64,000 nucleotides of DNA from Paulownia fortunei. Its lineage: Eukaryota > Streptophyta > Magnoliopsida > Lamiales > Paulowniaceae. The DNA is taken from the NCBI GenBank assembly GCA_019321725.1, contig CM033122.1:14286274-14350273 (forward strand), written 5' to 3'. Under the pieces are notes generated by a model. That model searched no databases, was not told the DNA's origin, and was given only the letters and a program-made list of their open reading frames with translations. Position numbers and translations under genes: made by a program. Positions within the stretch are counted from its first letter, which is position 1. Each line of letters opens with the position of its first letter. Positions 36,329 through 47,280 of this stretch are shown in pieces.

Positions 36329-38188
36329 TATCTTAATGGTTTCAATTAATAGTATATATATTGTGTTGTTTCAGTTTTATTTTTTAATAAGTCACATTTC
36401 AGGTAATAGATTCTAAACTCTATTTTCCTATCTATTTTCGACATTGGGGACAATATCTTGATTAGGTTGGGGGAGGGGATAGTCGATATGATGTCTTGTG
36501 TGATCAGTGTGTGTTTTTCTAGTTTTTAAAGAAAAAAAAAATTCAAGCGTGTTATCTTTTAGGTCCATTGAAACCATGAAAAATGATGGCAAAGTAAAGG
36601 GTAGCTTTAACACTTTTGAGATGTAATCTTTATTTATTTATTTTTTTGGCATAACATGGCAAGTTTGTGAAGTTTTTAACAAAAGTTTGTGAATTGTCAT
36701 TTTTTTAGTTATAGATGTTCTTCCAAATTTCAATGATTAAAATTATGCACGAATAATGTGGTTTGATTGATGATGGGTGTTGTTTTGGAATTTAATGTTG
36801 TTCTTTGATTAATATATTTTTATAACAATTATACTCAAATCTCTTTGCACAAATAGTTATGTTATTTTGTGTGGAGATAAGCATATCAAAATAGGTAGTT
36901 CTTATGCCCTTGCTTTAATCATCACTTGAATTTTTTAGGGTTGAGTGTTAGAACTTTTTCTTTTGGTCTGTCGAGCCAAACAACTGATGGAGCACCACTT
37001 GAAAAATGACTAAAGCATTAGGCTTTCTAGCACCATAACCAAATCAGCTTATTCCCCATGTGATGTTTTAAGAGAATATTCCCTATAGTAAATCAATTTG
37101 AGTATATCAATAAAAAAGTTTTTTTCTGTGATACCATATCTTCTTACCTAGCCCAAATAAACTATTATCCTACCCTTATTCTAAAAATGATTTGGAGTTT
37201 AAGAGATATTCCATTGATAAGGTGAATTTGCAAAAGAAAATTGGGTTGGAATAAAAAATAAGTGTGGGGGAGTTTCTCATCAAAAAAAGGAAGAAATTTG
37301 CAAATTATTAAAAATGTTATGAGTTTAAACTAACAATGGGATATTGCAAAATCAATAAGAATAATAAAGAGGGGTCTAATTTAATAATAATAAGACTCGG
37401 TATTGAAATTCGTGGAGTATGAGAATTCATCATTGTTAAACTCTATATCTCTTCTATAAAGTTTTTAGAAGCTCTATTGCATACTATTCTTTTATTTCTT
37501 AGACACATCACTACCATTTGGCCTCATTACAACCTTTATTGAAAACCTTTTGATTTCATGTGATGCCTTCGGTGCAGTGGACATTTGTACCAAATGAAGA
37601 ACCTATGATGTTTAACTCTTCCACTAGAGATTGGATGATGGTTTTTGTGAGGTTCTATGCAAATTAACTTATTTGAAGCATGTATGGTTTCGTCATTGTT
37701 GACATTAACTATTCACATACACACTTGAGTATGCTTATTGTGGAAATGTATTGACTTTTGTGATGGTTGAACTCTTCCACTAGAGATTGGATGATGATTT
37801 TTGTGAGGTACTATGCAAATTAACTTATTTGAAGCATGCATGGTTTCGTTATTGTTGACATTAACTATTCACATACACACTTGAGTATGCTTATTGTGGA
37901 AATGTATTGACTTTTGAATGACTAAGGGTTAGATTCAACACTTATTTGATTTCATTTCCATATTACTTTGTTGCTTCCTAAAATGGTTGGAAGTTAGTCA
38001 TTATAGATGTTTGTGGGTATCACTACTAGAAACCTCACGAGATTATAGCTTATCTTCTATGGGCCACCTAGGGGTTTAAAGGCTTGTTACATATGCTAAA
38101 TGCAATCATGATTTCCTACGAAAGTGGATTAGTTTAGGTTTGTTTTAGACTTACTCTAGGACGAGCAACGGTTGAGTATGAGGGAATT
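36329..38188 (+). other. 3' internal (post-pol) region before LTR C
   Basis: Non-coding. Contains CGACATTGGGGACAATATC and GGTTGGGGGAGGGG (36440-36480), AAGTGTGGGGGAGTT (37261), and a purine-rich tract GAGTATGAGGGAATT directly before LTR C. Such blocks are typical of the long region between pol and the 3' LTR in Athila-like elements. Confidence 0.6.
37614..37917. repeat. 156-bp tandem duplication in the gypsy internal region
   Basis: Copies start at 37614 and 37770 and are almost identical (AACTCTTCCACTAGAGATTG through TGTATTGACTTTTG), differing at a handful of bases. The duplication is younger than the LTR divergence suggests for the element as a whole. Confidence 0.88.
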
Positions 38189-39891
38189 TGATAAGTGCAA
38201 ATTTTGGCTTATTAATGTATCAAATCTTTATACTTTTTTCTTTTATTCTTGTTAATATTATAGTGTTATTAATATTTTGTGTTAAGAAATCAATGAACAA
38301 AAAGATATCAAAAAGAGCCAAAATAAAATAAAAAAAGACAACACATTTCGTAAGCAAGTTGGGAGATAATATTTCATTGGATCAAAGAAGTATCACAATT
38401 AAAAGAAAAGGTCATTTTTGCCTAAGTCCATCATGTGCATATCAAAATGTATGCAAGAAATCACTTGAAATTTACAAGTGATTGTTGGACTTGGATTAAA
38501 TTCAAAATAAACATATTTTCAAACTTGTGCAGTTTTTATATTTTGAGTATAATTCCATTTTCAATAGCTCTATGGACTTAAATCTTACTTCATTTAAAAT
38601 TCAAGAGATAAAACTACAAATTTGTTGTTGGAAGCTCAACCCAATTCAACATTGATTATATCAAAAAATTCATCCAAGTGTGTGTATTAGAAAAATAAAG
38701 CTAAAAGACCAATATATAGTTTTTATGTTAAACACCTTAACAAAATCAGCTGATTTCATAGAGAAAAATGTATGATAAAATTTAGATCTGAAAAGGACAT
38801 GTGAATTTAGAGCATATTTGAAGTAAATTTGGAGTGAATTTGAAAATGTCAATTTAGGCACTTTTCTACTATAAATAGGGGCTTTTAGATGTCAGTGAAG
38901 ACATACAAAAACACACAAAACCTTTAGAAGGAAAAACAATTATTGTTATCTTTCTTTAGGCTAAATTTTATAGTAGTTATGTAAGTTTTCTAGTAATAAT
39001 AAAAATGTATTCTCTAGTTTCTCTTTTATTTTTAGTATTTTCTATTTTCATTATGTCCTTCTAAATTTCATTTAGTTGAGAAAAAAGAGTGAACCTCTTG
39101 ATGGAGGAAAATGAATGGTTATAAAGGTGTATAATGTTTAAGTGTGTTGTATTATTGTTTTGATTTTTGATTAAACCCTCCTTGTTTTGTGGTGATTCTT
39201 GATTTATGTATCATTAATTGCACAACAAATACTTGTGTTCATTTAGCTTGATGTATGATTCTACTATAGCGACTGCTAACGTGAAACCTTGATTTTGTTA
39301 TAAACAAAAGTGTGTATAAAAACTTAATTGCATAAATATATGTTGGCATTAAAACCCTATTTGTTTAGTAGCAATTCTTAATTTTTGTATCACAAATGGT
39401 ACAACAAATATTTGGGTTCATTTAACTTGATGTACGGTTCTATTACACCAACTACTAACGAGAAATATTGATTTATTGTAGACAAAGGTGTGCATAAATA
39501 TTTAATTTCATAAATAATTATTGGTGTTAAGAGAAAATTTACAAATAGTAAGACAATATCATGATTACCTTAATACATAAGTTATTTGATAACATCTTTC
39601 AATTAGAACCTTCACTGCATAGGATTCCAATAGTGACATTTTTAAGTGGTTAAAAAAAATAAACAATCGTTTCTCTATTCAAAATTCAAGAGCGAATCCC
39701 TAATCCTCAATACTTTTATTACTTTGATTTCTTAGTTATAGCATAATTTTTTTTATATTCTAAATCACATAAAGGCTATCTTTTAAGAAATATAATCCTA
39801 AAAATTTCAAAAAACTTGTGGATTTGGACTCCCGAGGAATTTATTATTTAACACAACATATACTTGGGTTTGCAACCTTAATGTTGTAGCA
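38189..39891 (+). repeat. LTR C (3' LTR) of the gypsy-type element
   Basis: Begins TGATAAGTGCAAATTTTGGC and ends CTTAATGTTGTAGCA, the same end as LTR A. It is 1703 bp because it lacks about 0.3 kb present in LTR A near 28180-28470. Confidence 0.85.
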
Positions 39892-39896
39892 ATTCA

Positions 39897-42870
39897 CTCT
39901 TAATAATGTGTTACATGTCCCTAGTCTTGTTGTCAACTTGTTGTCCATTCATAAAAAAACTAAACATCATAACTGTTGTGTTGTTTTCTTTGTTGATCAT
40001 TGTGTTTTTAAGGAACAAACTACGAGGAAGATAAATTGCAAGCTACAGTGAAAGATGGGTTTTACCTACTTGAAAACAATAGTGGTCATAGTGCTCATTT
40101 GTCTCTTTCTTTTATTTTAGTCAAATCAACTAAAGTTGATATCTAGCATCATCATCGTTGTTTAGGACATCCGTCATTTAAGGCTCAAAAAATAATGTTT
40201 CCTTCTTTATTTAAGAATATTGATGATGAACATTTCCATTGTGAGATTTGTGAACTTGTAAAGAACCATAGAGTGTCTTTTCCTTTGAATAATATAAGAT
40301 CATTATCTCTGCTTGTTATAACTAATTCTGATATTTGGGGTCTCTCAAGAATTCCTAATATTTCAGAGGCTAAAAGGGTGATATTCATTGATGATTGCAC
40401 TCGAATGATATAGGTATATCTTCTCAAACCAAAAATCTAATGTGAGTCGTATCTTCCTTATATTCTTTACCACGATAAAAACTCAATTTGGGTTAGCATT
40501 AAATGCATTAGAACTGATAAAGTTAGGAATCACTTCAAAAAATTTTTTCACCATTCCTTGAAAAAGAAGGTATTATTCATCAATCCTCATGTTTTGACAC
40601 TCCATAACAAAATAGAGTGGTTGAATGGAAAAATAGACATCTCCTTGAAGTAACCCAAGACTTCCTCTTTCAAAATCAGGTTCCAAAAGGATATTGGGGA
40701 AAAGCTATCTTGACTTTCACATACGTGATTAATAAAATACTCTCTAGAGTCATCGAATTAAAACTTCTCTGAACTATCTCACTAAGTTTTTTTTAAGAAT
40801 AATTTTCACTCAAAAATCCCTCCAAAATTTTGGTTATCTCATATATCCAGATTCACAAACACCAGCGAAGTAAACTTGATCCAAGAACCCTCAAATGCAT
40901 CTTTATAGAATATTCAACCACTCAAAAAGGATCCAAATGCTACCATCCATCCTCGAGGAATTTTTTTATGCCAAAAGATGTCACGTTTGATAAAATCAAT
41001 ACTTTCACAATTAAAACTCATCTTCAGGGAAGAATACTCAAAAAGAAGATAAGTATGTAGAGTTTTACATATTCTCATTGGACATTCCAGCAGCGAATTC
41101 TTCTAAATAGCAATATTCTAATTTGCCTACATCTTCCAGAGAGACCATCATGACTAATCCTAATTTATGTCCTTCTCTAATGTCAATCCCTAGTTGTGAG
41201 CCTATTCAACATGAGAAAACTCAGTAACTTGGCCACTACAAGTTTATACAATGAGGTCACAACTCATCTAAACTCATTTGCAGGCTCAAAAATATGAGCC
41301 TGTACTAGGTACTTCTCTAACTCTTCCATCTGTTTCTTCTCCTAATATTAATAGCATTGATCAACCTATGGCTCTTAGAAAATGAGTTAAAAAAAGTACT
41401 ATGTATCCTTTTTATCGCATAGCTCATTATACGTCCTTTGAGAATTTCTCTCATGCATATAGAGCTTTCCTCACAAAAATCAGCACCATTTAAATTCCAC
41501 AAATATTGTTTCAGGCATTAGGAAATAAGAATTGGAAAGAAGCCATGAGAGAAGAGATTAATACTCTAGAAATGAATCACACATGAGAAATAGTTGAGTT
41601 ACCTAAACGATAAAGAACAGTGGGGTGTAAAAAGGTGTTTACATTGAAATATAAAGCTTATGGGAGTTTAGATAGATATAAGGCAAGGTAGGTAGCAAAA
41701 GGATATACTCAAACCTACAGAGCTTGCCCCAGTTGCGAAAATGAATACCATTCATATTTTACTTTCTTTGGTTGCTAACTTTGGATGGTCAATGCAGCAA
41801 ATGTAAAGAATGTTTTTTACATGGTGACTTGGAGAAAGAAGTCTATATGGATCTTCCACTATAATTCAGTGATTCTCTCTCTAAAAATTAATTGTGAAGA
41901 TTGAAGAAAACACTTTATAGCCTGAAACAATTACCAAGAGGATAGTTTGGGAGATATACAAAAGCTATGCTATGTCACCAGGTTTAAGGGGATCATATAC
42001 TCTTCATATAATGCTCAATTAAAAAGGGAGTTATTATCCTCATTGTTTATATTGAAGACATAATTGTGACATGTGATGACTAGCAAAAATGTTTCTCAAC
42101 AAAAATACGTCTTGGATTTGTTCAAGGAAACTAGCATGATGGATTGCAAACTATGTGAGACTCCATTTGAACCTAGCCAGAAACTAGATATTGATGAATG
42201 AGGAGCTAAAGTAGACAAGTGATAATATCAAAAACTAGTTGGAAAGCTAATCTATCTATCATACAAGCATCCAAGCATAGCATTTGCAGTTAAGCCTAAT
42301 AAGTCAGTTCATGCACAAACCAAAGGAGTCTCATCTTCAAGCTGCTTATAAAGTTCTTATATACCTAAAATCAACTCTTGAGAAAGGAATTCCCTACAAA
42401 TGACATTTAACTCTAAAACATGAAGGCTATATAGATATAGATCATGCACAATCACTAGTAGATAGAAGGTCAACTTCAGGTTATTGCACACTGCTAGGAG
42501 AAAATCTGGTAACTTGGAGGAGTAAAAAATAAATAGTTGTCTCGAGATCAAGTACATAATTGAATTTTAGGGCAATAGCACAAGGAATTTGTGAATTACT
42601 ATGGTTGAAGATTATCTTAGAAGACTTGAAGATTAAATGGAAGAGACAAATAAGGTTATATTTTGATAATAAATTGGTATCAGTCATTAGTTCTGGTACA
42701 ACAAGATCGAATGGAACATGTTGAGGTAAACATCAATTTATAAAGGAGAAATAAGAAAGTGGGTTGATTTACACTCCTTATGTTCCAACTGGTGGCCAAC
42801 TTGTTGATGTGTATACTAAGGACTTTCTAAGTAGTTCATTAAGAAATATTTTAAACAAGTTAGGGATGCT
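39897..42870 (+). pseudogene. copia protease end, integrase, reverse transcriptase and RNase H (degenerate)
   Basis: Resumes the outer copia element. Parts in order: NNVLHVPSLVVNLLS (about 39905) at the end of protease; GAG-pre-integrase with the zinc site (HHHRCLGHPSF near 40147, CEICE near 40242); integrase core (FIDDCTR near 40385, then VEWKNRHLLE near 40620); the post-integrase KCIFIEYS block (40890); reverse transcriptase from NWKEAMREEI (41530), with the catalytic YVDD box changed to YIED (42048-42059); and RNase H with a STSGYC block (42470) and a KHIDI-like segment near 42735. Many stops and shifts make it non-functional. Confidence 0.85.
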
Positions 42871-42899
42871 AGACCTCTACGAACCAGCTTGAGAGGGAG

Positions 42900-43172
42900 T
42901 GTTGAAGATTTGAATGCTATGATTAATTATCGAATTTAATTTGATTAATCACATGACATGATTTGCACAAATTTTATGGGACTGTTATATGGTTTCCATA
43001 TTAGAATAGGGTTTGTAGTGATTAGGCTTTTATTTGTAATGATTCTGTAATTATGGGCATTAGTTAAATCTTTCTATAATAGTTTAGCTTCCTAAAATAG
43101 ATTGCTTAGAACCGTATATATGTTTATATACTCCATTTATTGTAATATAACTAAATAGAGAACCTCTCTATA
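42900..43172 (+). repeat. 3' LTR of the outer copia element
   Basis: Preceded by a purine-rich tract CTTGAGAGGGAG, the usual copia polypurine tract, and starts TGTTGAAGATTTGAATGC. Shares landmarks with the 5' LTR but carries extra segments and substitutions. Confidence 0.78.
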
Positions 43173-46100
43173 AATTTTTCAATTCTCCACTTAATTCTTC
43201 AAGCCTAAAATAGAATCTTCACCCTCTTGATGTCAATTTCTAACTTTCTTGAATGGGTGTGTGTAAATTTCTATGGAGTGTGTGAGAAAAGTGTGGAAAA
43301 GTGTGAATATATTCAAGATCACGAGAGAAAAATGATACAATGTGTAATTGTATCTAATGAAGTATGTTAGATTGTGTGTATCTTGTGTGTGAATAACCAA
43401 AAATTTACAAAAAATGGTCATTTTCATGCCACTTGTCACAACTAAGTTGAAAAGAATCATTTCTATTATGCGACGTGGCACCACAACACCAAATTCTCTA
43501 TTTGCTTCTGGACAATTTTGAGGGTCCTGCCTGTTCATGAAATATTTTGCAAATCGCAAGTGCACGGTGTTAAGTTTTAATACAACTGTGAGTTTAGTTG
43601 AGTATCCACAAGAATTGTTATAAAAAATTACAGCAAGTAATGTAGTTCAAATAGTCCTGATTTTATCTAAAAAATCAAGTGATGATTGGTAAACAAAGTA
43701 GAATAAGATAAAATTGTAAAGATAAAACTAGAGTTCTTAGAAGTAATACAATAAACACCTTATGAACAATAAATTCTAGAGAAATAATTTACCTAATTAT
43801 CACCTATGTTCTTCCTTCCTAAATAAACTAATTTAAGTCAACAACACATGTAAGTTAATAATTTCTAAACTCATCAATCCCCTCTCTTGAGTGTCGAATT
43901 GATTATGAGTTCTAATATGTATTTCAATATCTCTATAAAAACTCAAAAATAAAACTTTACAAAGGTTCAATGAATTCTTCTTCAAAACTTCAAAGATTTC
44001 ATAAGCTTCTCAACTCTATGATTCTTTGATTATATTATCTTTATGATCATGTATAATATTCTCTCTCTCAAGTATCGAATCTCATACATCAAACACTATT
44101 AATTAATGGTCAAATAATCAAGATACAATACTAAACAGGATAACACAAACAAGATGAATAACTTGAACTAATAATATTTGAAATTCAAAATATATGATCA
44201 AATCAGGTTACATTATCCTCTAGAAAGAAATATTTAGTTCATCATGTATGAATATAACTTTAAGAAATACATAAAAAAGAATATGAAAATTGTTTACCAA
44301 TTTGTGAAGTGGAAGAAATGGTTGAACCTCTCCTTGTCTCCAAGAATGACTCCTTCTTTTGTCCAAGAGCACTTCTTATGTCCAAGAACAACTCCTCACA
44401 TCCAGAATATCTTTGGAGGCTCTTTGGGTCCTTAAAATCATATGGGAGAAGTCCTAAATAGGGCAAAAAATCCATTTTTCCCCTTTTATCTGCGTGGCAA
44501 CACGTAAGTGCTGACTAGACAATCTGGCACAGCAAGGCACTGAGCTTTCTGTCTTTAATGTCTGCAGTCTCTTTAAACCCATTGTTGACCATCTTCTATT
44601 CTAAAATAGCTTTTTGTGTCTTCATACAAATTGTATCTCTATATCTTATCTTTCCACAGGCACTTGAATCAACTTCAAATGACATCTGTGGGGATATTTA
44701 TGCTTGAAAAACCATGATGTGTCATAGCAAAAAATTTCAGTCCGGTGCTGACTCTTGAACTCGATTTTGCTCATTGAGATTGATGGAATTGGATTTTGTG
44801 TAAACACAGAAGTTATAGATATATCTCTTTGAGTTATAGTGGTTCAAGAATCAAGTTAAAATAGTATTTTAAAAAAGAGTTATGATTAAAATACGAAAAC
44901 TGCCATTAGTAGCACCACAATTCAGATTCTTCAACATTTCAATCAAACTTTTGGTTTCTTTCCATTTTCTTCACTTTTTGTTATTACCTACAAAATTTCA
45001 AACTAAATACATAAAAAGTAGCAAACATACTTGAAAACAAACCAAATATTAATCAAAAGGTATATGAATTATTGGTATAAAACCAACTTATTAAATACCC
45101 CCAAACTTGCAGATTTGCTTGTTCTCAAACATCAAACATGAAGTTCTCAATAACAACCCCTCTATGAATTAGACAACCAAAGTCTAGAAAGATTTTTTTT
45201 TTCTCATCTCAAAAGATTAGAAAAATATACCATGTTTACATGTTAACAGCATATTGGTTTCACTTAACTTCATGAACTTGTGTGTGTGAGTGTGAAAGTA
45301 GTAGTTTATCAAATTTTATTTATCATCCGAGTAGGTTTACAAAGTTAACTACTCATATTTGATCCACTTTTGAAGTGTTTACCAAACTCTATAGGCTTGT
45401 TTTTCACACTAGTCTCCACTAATGTAGGTAGATCATAGCATCAAAGATCAAAAAGACTTCCAAAACTTGTATTGTGAGGCTTGGGTAATGGTGGGAATAT
45501 ATGAAAAATTGTAGCTAAAATTTACTCATTTTACACAATCATACTAGAACATTTATGAATGAACACCAACTTCTTCATCAATCCCTTTATTTTTCTTTAT
45601 TATACATCCCATTCTTCTTTTTGATCTTGGATTACCCCAAAACTTATTTCTTTTGTTGTATGTAAAAGGAGTCTATTTGTTTTAGGAAGTTCAAATCATA
45701 CACCTCAATTCATAATCTTTTTATTTTCATCATTTTTCAATCTTTTCTTCTCTTTGTTTTTTGCTTCTTTTTTTTTTTTTTAATACAACAATTCATTCAA
45801 AAATGATTGCATAAATGAAATGAAAAATGGTAGAATATTGGATTTTTTTTTTCATAAAACTCGATAATATGTATAGGGTGTCCAAAAAATTATTTCAATA
45901 GGCTCAAAAGGGGGCACTAGGGAATAATTCAAGTATAGGTTGGCTTGAAAGGCTCAAATGGTCCAAAAATGGCCTAAATCATTTTCTTAATGCTATGTCA
46001 CCTAAGATTTTGCCTCGACTAGTGCTCAAGCAAGTTTTAGAGGTTGGTGGAATCATTTAGGAAATAATTAGACATTATAAACTGTCTCTAAATAATTAAA

Positions 46101-46625
46101 TGTAACTCAACAAACTACTTAGTGTATCAAAAATCACAAAATCTCATAAAGTAAATAAAATCAATTTTTGATGTTTAGACATGTAAACAAGTGTATATAT
46201 TCTAATATTCACTTTTTTTTTACATGCATATTGTTGATCACTAAACTTGACCATTAATAAACTAAACAAATCAATAAACCAAAACAAGCTACAAATAAGC
46301 ATTAAATATCTCAAACAACAGAGCAATTATCCTAAACTCCCCCCCCCCACACACACACACAAAAAAAAATAAAACTTAATATAAGCATTGTCCTCAATGA
46401 TTGAGAGAATTGTAAAATTAGAGGACTTTCCTGAAAATTGGTGGTGTTCTTTCGGGATTAAAAACTTGTTACTTTTTTTTGTATTTTCAGCATTTAGTCT
46501 GCAAAAATTAGTAAAGTATCAAGAAGCAATCATCATGATATGAAACAACACACTAATAATAAAAATAAAACAACAAACACGAAAAGGGTATCAAAATTGT
46601 ATTAAATTATGAGCTTACAGTGATA
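43173..46625. other. Right flank of the nest, repeat-derived non-coding DNA
   Basis: No supported gene. A CGCAAGTGCACGGTG stretch at 43555 is similar to one at 18579 on the other side of the copia element. Further on are ACCCCCAAACTTGCAGATTTG (45100) and a C/CA-rich ACTCCCCCCCCCC(AC)n stretch (46336-46361), followed by a text like TTGTCCTCAATGATTGAG, all common in plant repeats of unclear class. I infer the two flanks may belong to one older element or one repeat family. Confidence 0.4.
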
Positions 46626-46985
46626 GGGGCTTGAGGTGTGGGGTGTCGGGAGCGAGGTACTGCCGATGGTGGTGTGCAGTGGTTGGTTCGAGTGGTGGCG
46701 GGACCCCACGTAGAGGATGGATGGGGTTTTAAGATGGAGGTAGGTGGCGGGACACCAAGTAGAGGAAGGATGTAGTTTTAGGATGGAGGTGGGTGGCAGG
46801 TGTTTGAGGTTAGTGGTACTAGTGGTTTTGGGGCTGGTGAGAGGTGGGTGCCAGAGCTGGCAGTGGATAGGGGGTGGCATGGCTAAGGAAGGAAGGGGAA
46901 GTCGGAAGGGTGGGACGTTGGCAATTCAATAGGGGTGGTTGGTGTGAGTGGTAGGGGAAGAGGTGATTTTGGGTGAAGGAGGTAA
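46626..46985. repeat. G-rich island with 49-bp tandem repeats
   Basis: About 360 bp with a strong G bias on the + strand. Two adjacent 49-bp copies start at 46694 and 46743 (GGTGGCGGGAC(C/A)CCA(C/A)GTAGAGGA...), and a third starts at 46792 but decays after 9 bases. The minus-strand ORF through it is Pro/Thr/Ser/His-rich low complexity and is not called as a gene. Confidence 0.75.
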
Positions 46986-47248
46986 ACAAAAAAAAAAAGT
47001 GGGAATAAGAAAAAAAAAAAAAAAAAAGGAGAAAAAAGAATTAAAATGGAAAATGGGAAGAGAAGGGAAAAAAATAAAATTTAATTAAAAATACATGTAG
47101 TTAGTAAGGGTATTTTAATCTTTTTACACTGCAACTCACAATAAATTTGTGAAAGCATAACAAAGCTGTTTAACCTTTAATTTTTTATTTTTTATTTTTT
47201 TGAATTCAGGTGAGATTTTTGCCATTTACTATTTCATAGGGATAGGGA

Positions 47249-47264
47249 GGTAAATTGCAGTTAA
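47249..47264. repeat. 16-mer inverted match to 17951-17966
   Basis: GGTAAATTGCAGTTAA here is the exact reverse complement of 17951-17966. The next bases inward also correspond loosely (a TATGAAA / TTTCATA word, then AAAAATC / GATTTTT). This may be the other terminus of an element that encloses the retrotransposon nest, or the end of a second copy of the same family. Confidence 0.5.
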
Positions 47265-47280
47265 CCTCGCCCAAGATCTT

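Larger units (their letters stand above)
26695..39891 (+). mobile_element. Ty3/gypsy-type retrotransposon with three LTR copies, nested in copia
   Basis: Flanked by a perfect 5-bp target duplication ATTCA (26690-26694 and 39892-39896), with TG...CA ends. It holds LTR A (26695-28698), primer site, gag and protease remnants, LTR B (34971 to about 36328, 3'-truncated), a second internal stretch (about 36329-38188) and LTR C (38189-39891). A solo LTR of another family sits inside gag (29650-32840). No reverse transcriptase, RNase H or integrase of its own is visible. The long LTRs, primer site and gag type resemble Athila-like plant gypsy elements; that subgroup is an inference. Confidence 0.8.
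19413..43172 (+). mobile_element. Old Ty1/copia LTR retrotransposon, split by two nested insertions
   Basis: Outer boundaries are a 5' LTR (19413-19648) and a 3' LTR (42900-43172). They share their main landmarks (TTAATTAT near the start, GGTTTCCATATTAGAATAGG, CCGTATATATGTTT, then a CTATA end). The internal part has a primer site, gag, aspartic protease, integrase, reverse transcriptase and RNase H in Ty1/copia order, all broken by stops and frameshifts. Two later elements interrupt it: 20287-25955 inside gag and 26695-39891 inside the protease region. Without them it would be about 4.9 kb, a normal copia length. Target duplications at its outer ends are not clear, which fits its age. It cannot be autonomous in its present state. 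Confidence 0.85.

Noticed and set aside
46602..46932. Open frames over the G-rich island (Pro/Thr/Ser-rich on -, Gly-rich on +)
   Set aside because: Low-complexity products of tandem G-rich repeats, with no domain or gene context.
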